From the NCBI GenBank assembly GCA_959602045.1, contig CAUGRT010000024.1:1-43773 (forward strand): DNA of 43,773 bases, written 5' to 3'. How positions within the stretch are numbered: position 1 is the first letter of the stretch; each line of letters opens with the position of its first letter. The DNA comes from an uncultured Clostridia bacterium (GTDB taxonomy: Bacteria > Bacillota > Clostridia > UBA1381). A program made the translations under genes and the position numbers. The notes under the pieces were generated by a model. It was given only the letters and a program-made list of their open reading frames with translations, was not told where the DNA came from and did not search any database. Shown here piece after piece: positions 24,327 to 31,942 of this stretch.

Positions 24327-24821
24327 ATGCTGCATATTTTAACCGGTGACGGAAAAGGCAAAACCTCGGCGGCAGTCGGAATGGCGGTACGCATGAGCGG
24401 CTATGGCAAAAAAGTTTTGTTCGCACAATTTCTGAAAGGCTCCGATTCCGGGGAAATCGTAATATTAAAGCAGCTCCCCAATATACAGGTGCTGCGGCTA
24501 TCCAGTGATTATGGTTTTTTACCCAATATGACAGATTTGGAAATTTCCGCTGTCCGCGCGGAGCATAACGAAATTCTTCGAACGGCGGCTCAAGGCGGCT
24601 ATGATCTGATTGTTTTGGACGAAGTCATTCCGGCTATGAATTACGGATTACTGGATCATGAATTACTCAATCCGATTTTGTCCACTGACTGCGAGCTTGT
24701 CCTCACCGGCAGAGATCCACAAGCGTTTTTATTGGAAAAAGCGGACTATGTTTCCGAAATCAAAAAAATAAAACACCCTTATGACAAGGGTGTTCAGGCG
24801 AGAAAAGGCGTTGAATTTTAA
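24327..24821 (+). CDS. cobO: cob(I)alamin adenosyltransferase (CobA/BtuR type)
   Basis: A 164-residue ATP:corrinoid adenosyltransferase. The phosphate loop GDGKGKTS is at 7-14, then GMAVRMSGYGKKVLFAQFLKG and the Asp-Glu of DLIVLDEVIPAMNYGLL (about 96), all standard for CobA/CobO. It adds the 5'-deoxyadenosyl group to reduced corrinoids. The family is usually 170-200 residues, so the ends are short. ATG 24327 follows AAGGAGAA. It stands alone on the plus strand. Its last 20 codons contain the terminator of the convergent gene. Confidence 0.92.
   Translation: MLHILTGDGKGKTSAAVGMAVRMSGYGKKVLFAQFLKGSDSGEIVILKQLPNIQVLRLSSDYGFLPNMTDLEISAVRAEHNEILRTAAQGGYDLIVLDEVIPAMNYGLLDHELLNPILSTDCELVLTGRDPQAFLLEKADYVSEIKKIKHPYDKGVQARKGVEF
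24761..24794 (-). terminator. terminator embedded in the cobO coding region
   Basis: On the minus strand AACACCCTT-GTCAT-AAGGGTGTT (24794-24772) is followed by a T-rich tract (TTATTTTTTT). It ends the leftward gene whose stop is at 24831. The same bases encode the cobO segment around HPYDKGV. Confidence 0.75.
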
Positions 24822-24830
24822 AAGCGTTTC

Positions 24831-25856
24831 TTATTTGGAAATACAAAACTTAATCTCATATTGCCCGGTATTGCGAAAAGCATTTTCTACGGAGCTTAGG
24901 ATATAATCCACCCGTTCTTCATAGGCAACCGCAATCACCCCCTTATTCCAAAACCGCACCGCGCGAACGCCCTCCAGTTCCAGTGCGCATTGCAGCAACA
25001 GCACCTCCTGTGGCTCCAATCCCCAAAGGCGCAAAAAATCCTTTGCCGATTGATTCATCAGATTAAACAGCTCCGAGGTACGGCAGCGTTTTAACGGCTC
25101 CGCCACAGCCTTGACGCGCGCATTATCGTGTAAAATCATACTCAAACGATTATAGACGGTTTTATTTTTAATTTTTCCCCGAATTGCCTCTAAATCATGC
25201 AAAGAAAGCTCCGATATTGCCGTAATATGCGGATAATATTTTTTGATGCGGTCAATCTCTGCATCCAGTTCCCGATAATCGTCAGTATGATCCCCGGATT
25301 TATCCAGCTGCATAGAGATCAGCTTGAATCCTGCAAGCGGCAGCGGCAGCATTTCCGTTTTCAGACGATCCGATTGCACACAGTAACCCGGTCTGGCATT
25401 TAAAAGCGCAAGATACGGCTTAATATTATCCTTGCCGCAGCATGAGGCAGCAGCGGCTGTTTTATTATATTGGTTCAAATCATTCAGACTCAATACACAT
25501 TTCACCGTACAGCATGTCACCTCCGCTGCCGAATTAAAATACGGCGGAATGGAATTATCCAACAGAATTTCACCGCCCGAAAGCCTCGTTTCTTCCGGAA
25601 GGACGCCTTCCGTATTGCGGATTCTTTGGGTGTATACAATATCCGATGCCGTATTCTCCATTTGCAGCGTATCGGAATTGGATTTTCTGCAAAGCCCCGT
25701 AACACCGACCGAAAGCGGATACGTCAGACTTAACGCCCCCTTGACATGCGGAAACCCCAATAACGTACACAGCAATCCGCAGCGTTCCTCCTTTAAAAAC
25801 CTCCCTGACTCCTCAAACCGTTTATAAAAATCCTGCTTCATCGTTTCAATATCCAT
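24831..25856 (-). CDS. degenerate galactokinase-like (GHMP fold) protein
   Basis: A 341-residue protein whose ordered segments resemble galactokinase: GFPHVKGALSLTYPLSVGVT (strand after the sugar site), LLNARPGYCVQSDRLKTEMLPLP (middle), and a C-terminal YNRLSMILHDNARVKAVAEPLK then LFNLMNQSAKDFLRLWG, matching the RRA-HV-TEN-RV and LM-SH-SL region. The catalytic signatures are missing: there is no GEHTDHNGG, the Gly-Ser-rich phosphate loop is replaced by NSAAEVTCCTVKC, and GAGFGG is replaced by AVRFWNKGVIAV. It is probably catalytically dead or altered, perhaps a sensor of a sugar phosphate. The fold assignment is by eye. It is convergent with cobO and apparently monocistronic. Confidence 0.5.
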   Translation of the reverse strand: MDIETMKQDFYKRFEESGRFLKEERCGLLCTLLGFPHVKGALSLTYPLSVGVTGLCRKSNSDTLQMENTASDIVYTQRIRNTEGVLPEETRLSGGEILLDNSIPPYFNSAAEVTCCTVKCVLSLNDLNQYNKTAAAASCCGKDNIKPYLALLNARPGYCVQSDRLKTEMLPLPLAGFKLISMQLDKSGDHTDDYRELDAEIDRIKKYYPHITAISELSLHDLEAIRGKIKNKTVYNRLSMILHDNARVKAVAEPLKRCRTSELFNLMNQSAKDFLRLWGLEPQEVLLLQCALELEGVRAVRFWNKGVIAVAYEERVDYILSSVENAFRNTGQYEIKFCISK

Positions 25857-25950
25857 GTATTATCATTCCTTTCCGAATCAAAAAATCCCCATATGTATCC
25901 CCCAAATATCACCTTTCTTATTCTTTACCGATCCCATCAAAAAAATACCA

Positions 25951-25986
25951 TAAAAACAAAAAGGACATTGAAATGAATCAATGTCC
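25951..25986 (-). terminator. terminator of the small gene at 26033
   Basis: GGACATTG/CAATGTCC (25963-25970 with 25979-25986) followed on the minus strand by a T-rich run. Confidence 0.8.
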
Positions 25987-26032
25987 CAAATATGTAAGCC
26001 CTTTAAACAATTTTTTCAAAAACCATTGTCGC

Positions 26033-26257
26033 CTAGATTCTGTCGCCGCTCATCAAGCCTTTACTTCCGCCGTTTGACGTTGTAATGGTATGCAGTCTAT
26101 ACCCTTTTTGCGCCTGATGATTGATCGCGTTTTCCAATTCAGTCAGGTTTCCGGAACCGGTTCCCAAGAATTTCTCTTTCAGCGTAACCTGAAGCACTAC
26201 ATACTGATAGTCCTTCCCCGACGCGGTTGAAAATGTTGAAGAATCACTGTAATCCAT
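26033..26257 (-). CDS. DUF4177-like small protein
   Basis: A 74-residue protein with the build of the DUF4177 family: an N-terminal strand (YQYVVLQVTLKEKF), a helix (NLTELENAINHQAQKGYRLHTI) and a final strand. The family function is unknown. I start it at ATG 26257, because GGAGG lies 9 bases upstream; earlier in-frame ATGs touch the ribosome site. It has its own promoter (26295-26324) and terminator, so it is an independent, intact gene in a stretch otherwise full of fragments. Confidence 0.7.
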   Translation of the reverse strand: MDYSDSSTFSTASGKDYQYVVLQVTLKEKFLGTGSGNLTELENAINHQAQKGYRLHTITTSNGGSKGLMSGDRI

Positions 26258-26294
26258 GAATTTCATCCTCCATATCAAAATATTTTATAAGAAT

Positions 26295-26324
26295 ACTTTA
26301 TCACATTCTATCGTATTTTGTCAA
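26295..26324 (-). promoter_or_regulatory. promoter of the DUF4177-like gene
   Basis: Minus-strand TTGACA (26324-26319), an 18-base spacer and TAAAGT (26300-26295). Confidence 0.65.
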
Positions 26325-26343
26325 GAGGAATCGGCATTGAATT

Positions 26344-26451
26344 TTAATGCTCCAGTTCAGCCAACAGCCATATCGCCTTAAAGAAATAAAAATCTCCGTA
26401 AATAAGCGCTTTATGTTTCCCGACCGAATAGGCTTCACAAGCATGATTCAT
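26344..26451 (-). pseudogene. 35-codon remnant resembling the C-terminus of a glycoside hydrolase (GH88-like)
   Basis: A leftward frame reads HACEAYSVGKHKALIYGD, then FYFFKAIWLLAELEH, then stop. An IYGDYYFLEA-type ending is typical of unsaturated glucuronyl hydrolases, so this may be the tail of a deleted gene. The call rests on one short motif and no upstream domain is present. Weak. Confidence 0.25.
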
Positions 26452-26493
26452 ACGGGACCGGTTTTTAAGCTCAGCCCCGTACTATTCAAATGA

Positions 26494-27014
26494 TTACCAC
26501 GCTATTGAATCTGTCTGTACATTCATGTTGCCGAATGTATTCCACAAATAAGCCTCAAAGGTAACTCCGTCAGCGTCCGCAACATCCATCTTAACCGGAA
26601 TTGTTGTTTCACCCTCCACTTTCTGATCCACAAATTTCACACTCACAAGCTTTCCGTCCTTTTTGAGCGCAAGAATCGCCAGATAATCTTCTGCGGTGTC
26701 ATTCGTATTGTTGATCACTGCATTTAATGTGTAGGTTCCTGCCGCAAAGCTCGTTGTTCCTTGCGGAATCTCTGTGTTATTATAGAACAGCTTGAGTTCC
26801 GCTGATGATTCTCCCGCAGTATCCTTGATTACATAATAGTGCATCGTTCCGCTCTCGGTTTCAACTGCAAGAATGTTGCCGTCCACTACGCCGTTCTCAT
26901 CAATTTCATCCGAGCCGCTGAATGTGTCGTCATCATAAAGCGTTGCCGACTTCACGCCTGTATTCTTATAACAGCCGCCGTTACGCATAAGATACTTTTG
27001 ATAATATTTTTCAT
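26494..27014 (-). pseudogene. frameshifted exported protein: signal peptide plus C-terminal beta domain
   Basis: ATG 27014, 5 bases after GAGGA, opens a 20-codon frame (MKNIIKSILCVTAAVIRIQA) that looks like a signal peptide and stops at 26952. The following sequence in another frame (about 26950 to the stop at 26494) encodes about 150 residues of an acidic, Ig-like surface domain that ends FEAYLWNTFGNMNVQTDS, a common tail of large clostridial surface proteins. A single frameshift, with or without loss of a long middle part, explains both. A continuous frame to 27087 exists for the C-terminal part but has no ribosome site. It lies just downstream of the AraC gene. Confidence 0.6.
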
Positions 27015-27129
27015 GGCAATCCTCGCTTCTGCCGCTATCTGCGACACAAATGATCTCAATGTTATACTCATTATATCGCATAATCACGCCATAATCAACG
27101 GCAAAAAACTAAGCCTATCCACCAAAATC

Positions 27130-27975
27130 TTATATATCCCCTACCGTTTCCCGACGCAGCCGGCAGCGAAAAGCGTTGGGCGTAAGCTGCATCACATCTT
27201 TAAATGCCTTACGAAAATGATCGGGATCACTGTAGCCGGACAATACGGAAATTTCCTCAATTTTCTTATCCGAATAGGCAAGCAGCCGACACGCTTCATT
27301 AATACGCGTTCGCTTTAAATAATTCTGAAACGACAATCCCGTTTCCGTTTTGAACTTCTTGCTGATATACGGCAGACTGTAATTCATACCGCTGATCATA
27401 TCAGACAAGGTGATATGCTTACTGAAATTTTCATTAATATTATTGATAATCGTATCAATGAAACCCAGATTTTTTCCGCTTGTCGGGATTTTCCGCGCCG
27501 TATAAATCAGCAGCTTCACCAGATTCGCGCGCACCATCTCCGACCAGTTGCTCGGCTTTTCATTATATTCCGTCAGCATTTCTTCAAGAATCGGCTGGAT
27601 TTTCAAATCATCATCATGAAAAAAATGATTCGCCGGATTGAAATGCATCGTTTCCGTACTGATCTTCAATAAATAGTGATGCAAAAGCGTCTGGAAATCG
27701 CGACAATAAACCAGACTCTTATCCAAAAGCTCCGGCAAAAACAAACAATTAATAACGCAAAAGTGCTCTTCCTCACTGTAATATTCATGCTCTGTTTCAT
27801 AATCAATGATAAAATAATCCCCCGGCCGAATTACGGTCGGATTGGTTCCGTTGATTTTATGAACCGCCGTTCCCTCCGTCACATAAACCAGCTCCAAAAA
27901 CTGATGGCTGTGCGGTGCGGCAACCGTTGACGGACATCGGTGAATATCAATGTGTTGATCTGATATTTTTCTCAT
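27130..27975 (-). CDS. AraC family transcriptional regulator
   Basis: A 281-residue regulator. An N-terminal cupin-like sensing domain (about 10-110; PHSHQFLELVYVTEG with the typical His pair, then RPGDYFIIDYETEHEY) is followed by a double helix-turn-helix AraC domain (about 180-275; HITLSDMISGMNYSLPYISK and IEEISVLSGYSDPDHFRKAF). I start at ATG 27975; a frame to 28185 runs back through the promoters. It is divergent from the large glycoside hydrolase-like gene, and the two promoters overlap face to face. It most likely senses a sugar and controls that gene. Confidence 0.9.
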   Translation of the reverse strand: MRKISDQHIDIHRCPSTVAAPHSHQFLELVYVTEGTAVHKINGTNPTVIRPGDYFIIDYETEHEYYSEEEHFCVINCLFLPELLDKSLVYCRDFQTLLHHYLLKISTETMHFNPANHFFHDDDLKIQPILEEMLTEYNEKPSNWSEMVRANLVKLLIYTARKIPTSGKNLGFIDTIINNINENFSKHITLSDMISGMNYSLPYISKKFKTETGLSFQNYLKRTRINEACRLLAYSDKKIEEISVLSGYSDPDHFRKAFKDVMQLTPNAFRCRLRRETVGDI

Positions 27976-28024
27976 TCCTATAACCCCCGTTAAACTTTGC
28001 AGGTAAAAAAGAAAATTCACCTGG

Positions 28025-28061
28025 TTGATTTTATTATAGCATTTTATTATAATGGTGTCAA
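28025..28061. promoter_or_regulatory. overlapping divergent promoters of the AraC gene and the glycoside hydrolase gene
   Basis: Rightward: TTGATT (28025-28030), 17 bases, TATAAT (28048-28053). Leftward: TTGACA (28061-28056), 17 bases, TATAAT (28038-28033). Both complete promoters share the same 37 bases, so the two transcripts should compete for RNA polymerase. Confidence 0.8.
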
Positions 28062-28126
28062 CAAGGAATAATACAAATTCCACATTCATGAACACTGTCC
28101 AAAAACGGCAGCAAGGAGGGAAAAAT

Positions 28127-31100
28127 ATGTTATACAAAAAAAATGATTCCAAAGAGCTTTCGAAAGAGCTTTTTGAGAATCCCACCGCGGAATATCGCGG
28201 AACGCCATTCTGGTCATGGAACTGTCAGCTTGACAAAAACGAGCTTTTATGGCAGATTGAGCAGCTGAAAAAAATGGGGTTCGGCGGTTTCCATATGCAC
28301 TCCAGATCCGGCATGGCAACGAAATATTTAAGTCCGGAGTTTATGGATTTAATCAGAGCATGTACGGAAAAAGCCAAGTCAGAAAATATGCTGGCATGGC
28401 TGTATGATGAGGACAGATGGCCATCGGGTTCTGCGGGAGGATATGTTACAAAAGATCGGAAATTCAGCGGAAAGCTGATTTGTTTCACAACCCATCCCGT
28501 AGAGGCAGTTTCCAAAGAAATCGGCATCCGCGAGGGCAAGCCTTATTTACTTGCCTGCTATGATGTAAGCCTGAACACTGACGGAACGCTCCGGAGCTAT
28601 CCGCGTATCGGCGAAAATGCAGAAGCGCATGGAACAAAATGGTATGTCTATGCCATGGCGATGGAAGAACGCGGCTGGTATAACGGTCACAGCTATATTG
28701 ACACGCTGAGTGAAGAAGCGATTGATAAATTTATCGAAATAACACATGAATCTTACACAAAAGCAGTAGGCGATGAATTTGGGAAAACCATCCCTTCCAT
28801 CTTCACCGATGAACCGCAGTTCCACCGTAAGCAAACGCTTGCCTTTGCCACCGATACAAGTGATGTTCATTTGCCGTGGACAACGGATTTTGACGAGTAT
28901 TACCGTTCGGAATGTGGAATTGATCTGATAGAGCATTTACCGGAATTGATTTGGGACTTGCCCGATCAACAGCCGTCAAAAGCCAGATACCATTATCATG
29001 ATTTGATTTGTGAGCGGTTCACACATGCATTTGCCGATAACTGCGGAAAATGGTGTGAAGCAAACGGAATCCATCTGACCGGTCATATGATGCAGGAGCC
29101 TACTTTAAATTCGCAAACGGGCGCAATCGGTGAAGCTATGCGGGCATACCGCGCTTTTGGGATTCCGGGAATCGACATGCTGTGCAATCATATTGAGCTT
29201 TCCACCGCAAAACAGGCGCAATCTGCATGCCATCAATTCGACCGCGAAGCAATGGTTTCCGAGCTTTACGGCGTAACAAACTGGGATTTCGATTTCAGAG
29301 GTCATAAATTCCAGGGTGACTGGCAGGCAGCGCTCGGCGTAACTGTTCGTGTTCCGCATTTATCCTGGGTATCCATGAAAGGCTCCGCAAAAAGAGATTA
29401 CCCGGCTTCCATCAGCTATCAATCGCCGTGGTATCAGGAATATCCGTACATAGAGGATCATTTTGCCCGTGTGAATACCGCACTTACGCGCGGAAAGCCG
29501 ATCGTCAACGTGGGTGTTATCCATCCCATCGAAAGCTACTGGCTGAGATTCGGGCCTGCCGAAAATACGGCCGACGACAGACGTCAGATTGAGGACAATT
29601 TCTTTGCCGCAATCAATCTTCTTCTATTCGGAACGATTGATTTCGACTTTATCAGCGAATCGCTGCTACCCTCGCAAGTCGGTGAAATCTCCGACCGTCT
29701 TTCGGTCGGCAGTATGAGCTATTCTGCGATTATCGTTCCGGGCTGCGAAACACTGCGTTCCTCCACCGTAAAAATTCTAAAGCAATTCGTCGAAAACGGC
29801 GGTAAGGTCATCTTTGTCGGCAGCTGCCCGAAATATGTAGACGCAGAACCCAATAACGAGATTCAAGCTCTATATGATTCGGCGCTTCACAGTGATTTCA
29901 ACCGCACCTCCCTATTATCGCAATTGAGCGAGGAACGGCTGATTGAAATCAGAAACAGCGACGCTTCTTCCACCGATAACTTGATCTATCAGTTGCGCCG
30001 TGACGGAGAGGTTCAATGGCTCTTTATTGCGAATGCCAAAACATCGGATGCTAATGCAAGTGCCAGCTTTGAGAGTAAAGTATACTGCCGCGACAATGTG
30101 AATCCGCAGGAAATCATTATTCGTATCAAAGGCGAATATGAGCCGATGATTTATGATACCCTTTCCGGCGAAATCAAGCCGGCTGAATTTGAGATTAAAA
30201 ACGGTGTAACCGCAGTAAAATACACCTTGTACACACATGACAGTCTGCTTTTGCAGCTCCGCAAGCCTAATCAAGTGAAAAATTCGCCCAAAGAAACACT
30301 TGGCGCTTTGATTAAGGAAATCGACTTTAAACAGAATGTTGAATATCAGCGTGAAGAACCGAACGTTTATCTGTTGGATATGGCGCAATATTCACTGGAT
30401 GATGGAAAAACCTTTAGCGAAACGGAAGAAATTTTAAGAATCGACTTAAAAATGCGTCGGGAATTGAACTATCCGTTAGCTGACGGACGCGATTGTCAAC
30501 CGTGGGCAATCGAGGATGAGAAAATATCTCACTTCCCCATGCTCCGCTTTGAAATCGAAAGCGAAATTGAAGCAGAGTGCATGCTGGCATATGAAGAAGC
30601 TACCGAGATCATTCTGAACGGTGAAAGCGTATCCATTGAGGAACAGGGGTATTTTGTGGATCATTCCATCAAAACGATGCCTTTACCCAAATTAAGAAAG
30701 GGTACAAACGAGCTTTTGATTAAAGCACCGTTCGGAAAGAGAGTCAGCTTGGAAAACTATTTCCTGATCGGTGAATTTGATGTTGTCTTGAAAGGAATGG
30801 AAAAGAAAATCATTCCGATTACCCATAAAATCGGTTTCTCGTCCATTACCCATCAAGGCATGCCGTTCTATGGTGGAAATGTGCGCTATAAAGCAAAAGT
30901 GCAATTGCCCGAATGTGATCTGAAGGTGCGCGCAAACTACTACAGAGGTTCTCTGATTAAGGTACTGATTGACGGAAAAGAGCTTGGAAAAATTGCTTTT
31001 GATCCTTACACAACAGCCCCTGCGCATATCAGTGCCGGCGAGCATGAAATTGAATGGATTTTATACGGAAACCGCTACAATACCTTTGCCGCGCTGCATT

Positions 31101-31231
31101 GCTGCGGAGATAAACGGCATTGGTTCGGCTCCGATGCATGGTATACGACAGACGATGAATGGTCTTATGATTATCAGCTGAAAGATACCGGAATCCTCGC
31201 TTCACCCGTTCTGGAGTGCTACGAAAAATAA
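28127..31231 (+). CDS. very large cytoplasmic glycoside hydrolase-like protein (GH106-like build)
   Basis: A 1034-residue protein starting at ATG 28127, 8 bases after GGAGGG. The N-terminal part reads RGTPFWSWNCQLDKNELLWQ, then LKKMGFGGFHMHSRSGM, then AWLYDEDRWPSGSAGG, a TIM-barrel opening seen in uncharacterised hydrolases near alpha-L-rhamnosidase family GH106. Conserved acidic stretches such as SIFTDEPQFHR (about 235) and LTGHMMQEP (about 320) are candidates for catalysis. The C-terminal 250 residues look like beta-sandwich carbohydrate-binding domains. There is no signal peptide, so it should act on imported oligosaccharide. Divergent from its likely AraC regulator and followed by a strong terminator. 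Confidence 0.75.
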   Translation: MLYKKNDSKELSKELFENPTAEYRGTPFWSWNCQLDKNELLWQIEQLKKMGFGGFHMHSRSGMATKYLSPEFMDLIRACTEKAKSENMLAWLYDEDRWPSGSAGGYVTKDRKFSGKLICFTTHPVEAVSKEIGIREGKPYLLACYDVSLNTDGTLRSYPRIGENAEAHGTKWYVYAMAMEERGWYNGHSYIDTLSEEAIDKFIEITHESYTKAVGDEFGKTIPSIFTDEPQFHRKQTLAFATDTSDVHLPWTTDFDEYYRSECGIDLIEHLPELIWDLPDQQPSKARYHYHDLICERFTHAFADNCGKWCEANGIHLTGHMMQEPTLNSQTGAIGEAMRAYRAFGIPGIDMLCNHIELSTAKQAQSACHQFDREAMVSELYGVTNWDFDFRGHKFQGDWQAALGVTVRVPHLSWVSMKGSAKRDYPASISYQSPWYQEYPYIEDHFARVNTALTRGKPIVNVGVIHPIESYWLRFGPAENTADDRRQIEDNFFAAINLLLFGTIDFDFISESLLPSQVGEISDRLSVGSMSYSAIIVPGCETLRSSTVKILKQFVENGGKVIFVGSCPKYVDAEPNNEIQALYDSALHSDFNRTSLLSQLSEERLIEIRNSDASSTDNLIYQLRRDGEVQWLFIANAKTSDANASASFESKVYCRDNVNPQEIIIRIKGEYEPMIYDTLSGEIKPAEFEIKNGVTAVKYTLYTHDSLLLQLRKPNQVKNSPKETLGALIKEIDFKQNVEYQREEPNVYLLDMAQYSLDDGKTFSETEEILRIDLKMRRELNYPLADGRDCQPWAIEDEKISHFPMLRFEIESEIEAECMLAYEEATEIILNGESVSIEEQGYFVDHSIKTMPLPKLRKGTNELLIKAPFGKRVSLENYFLIGEFDVVLKGMEKKIIPITHKIGFSSITHQGMPFYGGNVRYKAKVQLPECDLKVRANYYRGSLIKVLIDGKELGKIAFDPYTTAPAHISAGEHEIEWILYGNRYNTFAALHCCGDKRHWFGSDAWYTTDDEWSYDYQLKDTGILASPVLECYEK

Positions 31232-31236
31232 ATCAA

Positions 31237-31277
31237 AAAAAAGCTGTAAAAACCCGAATTGGGTTTTTACAGCTTTT
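31237..31277. terminator. bidirectional terminator between the hydrolase and LOG-type genes
   Basis: A 17-bp perfect stem (31239-31255 with 31261-31277), loop GAATT, flanked by A and T runs. It serves both convergent genes. Confidence 0.92.
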
Positions 31278-31281
31278 ATCT

Positions 31282-31857
31282 TTATAAATGCTTCATATTG
31301 GAGATGATAATCTCCGGCGGCTGATACGTTTCCAGGTAATCCAAAAGCGATTCGCTGTCCGTAAAAAATTTTGCCAATTCCAAAGTATCCTTTTGCGCAA
31401 AATTTTCTTCAACTACCTTATTGAGCAGCCGCTCCATATCGTCATAATAGCCGTTTACATTAAATACCGCAATTGCCTTTGTATGCCGGCTTAACTGCTT
31501 CAAGGTGATAATTTCGAAAAATTCATCAAAAGTTCCGATTCCGCCGGGAGTCACGATAAAGGCATCGGAATATTCCTCCAACAGTTGTTTTCTTTCGCGC
31601 ATCGTTTCGGTTTCCACGCGTTTGGTACAATGCTCATATAGCACTCCGTCCACATTGAAGAATGATGGAACAATTCCGATAATATCACCGTGTTCCCTTG
31701 CCATTCCTCTCGCGGCAGCACCCATGCACCCGCCGTTTCCGGCGCCAAAAACCAATGTATGACCTCGTTTTGCCATTTGTTCTCCCAATTTTTCCACGGC
31801 TTGAATATACTCGCGATGAATTTTATCACTCGATGCTCCGTAAACACATAAATTCAT
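31282..31857 (-). CDS. LOG family / TIGR00730 Rossmann protein
   Basis: A 191-residue member of the lysine-decarboxylase-like LOG family, which releases bases from nucleoside 5'-monophosphates (cytokinin-type phosphoribohydrolase). The motif PGGIGTFDEFFE (about 103-114) supplies the catalytic Glu, MRERKQ (about 85) is the paired motif, and the N-terminus CVYGASSDKI and FGAGNGGCMGAAARG form the nucleotide fold. ATG 31857 follows GGAGG. It comes 85 bases after the ligase gene on the same strand and may be its co-transcribed last member. The substrate in bacteria is unsettled. Confidence 0.9.
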   Translation of the reverse strand: MNLCVYGASSDKIHREYIQAVEKLGEQMAKRGHTLVFGAGNGGCMGAAARGMAREHGDIIGIVPSFFNVDGVLYEHCTKRVETETMRERKQLLEEYSDAFIVTPGGIGTFDEFFEIITLKQLSRHTKAIAVFNVNGYYDDMERLLNKVVEENFAQKDTLELAKFFTDSESLLDYLETYQPPEIIISNMKHL

Positions 31858-31942
31858 GGCAAACCTCCTTAAGCTTACTTGTTTGAATCGTTCCCAAACG
31901 ATCCGTTATCAGAAAATTTCAATCATTTTATTTATTCCCTGA

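Noticed and set aside
24771..24795. Hairpin at the end of cobO as an attenuator for cobO
   Set aside because: On the plus strand no T run follows; the orientation fits a terminator for the opposite gene.
26494..27087. A 197-residue intact gene starting at 27087
   Set aside because: That start lacks a ribosome site, and a well-formed signal peptide with a good site sits in another frame at 27014, so a frameshifted gene fits better.
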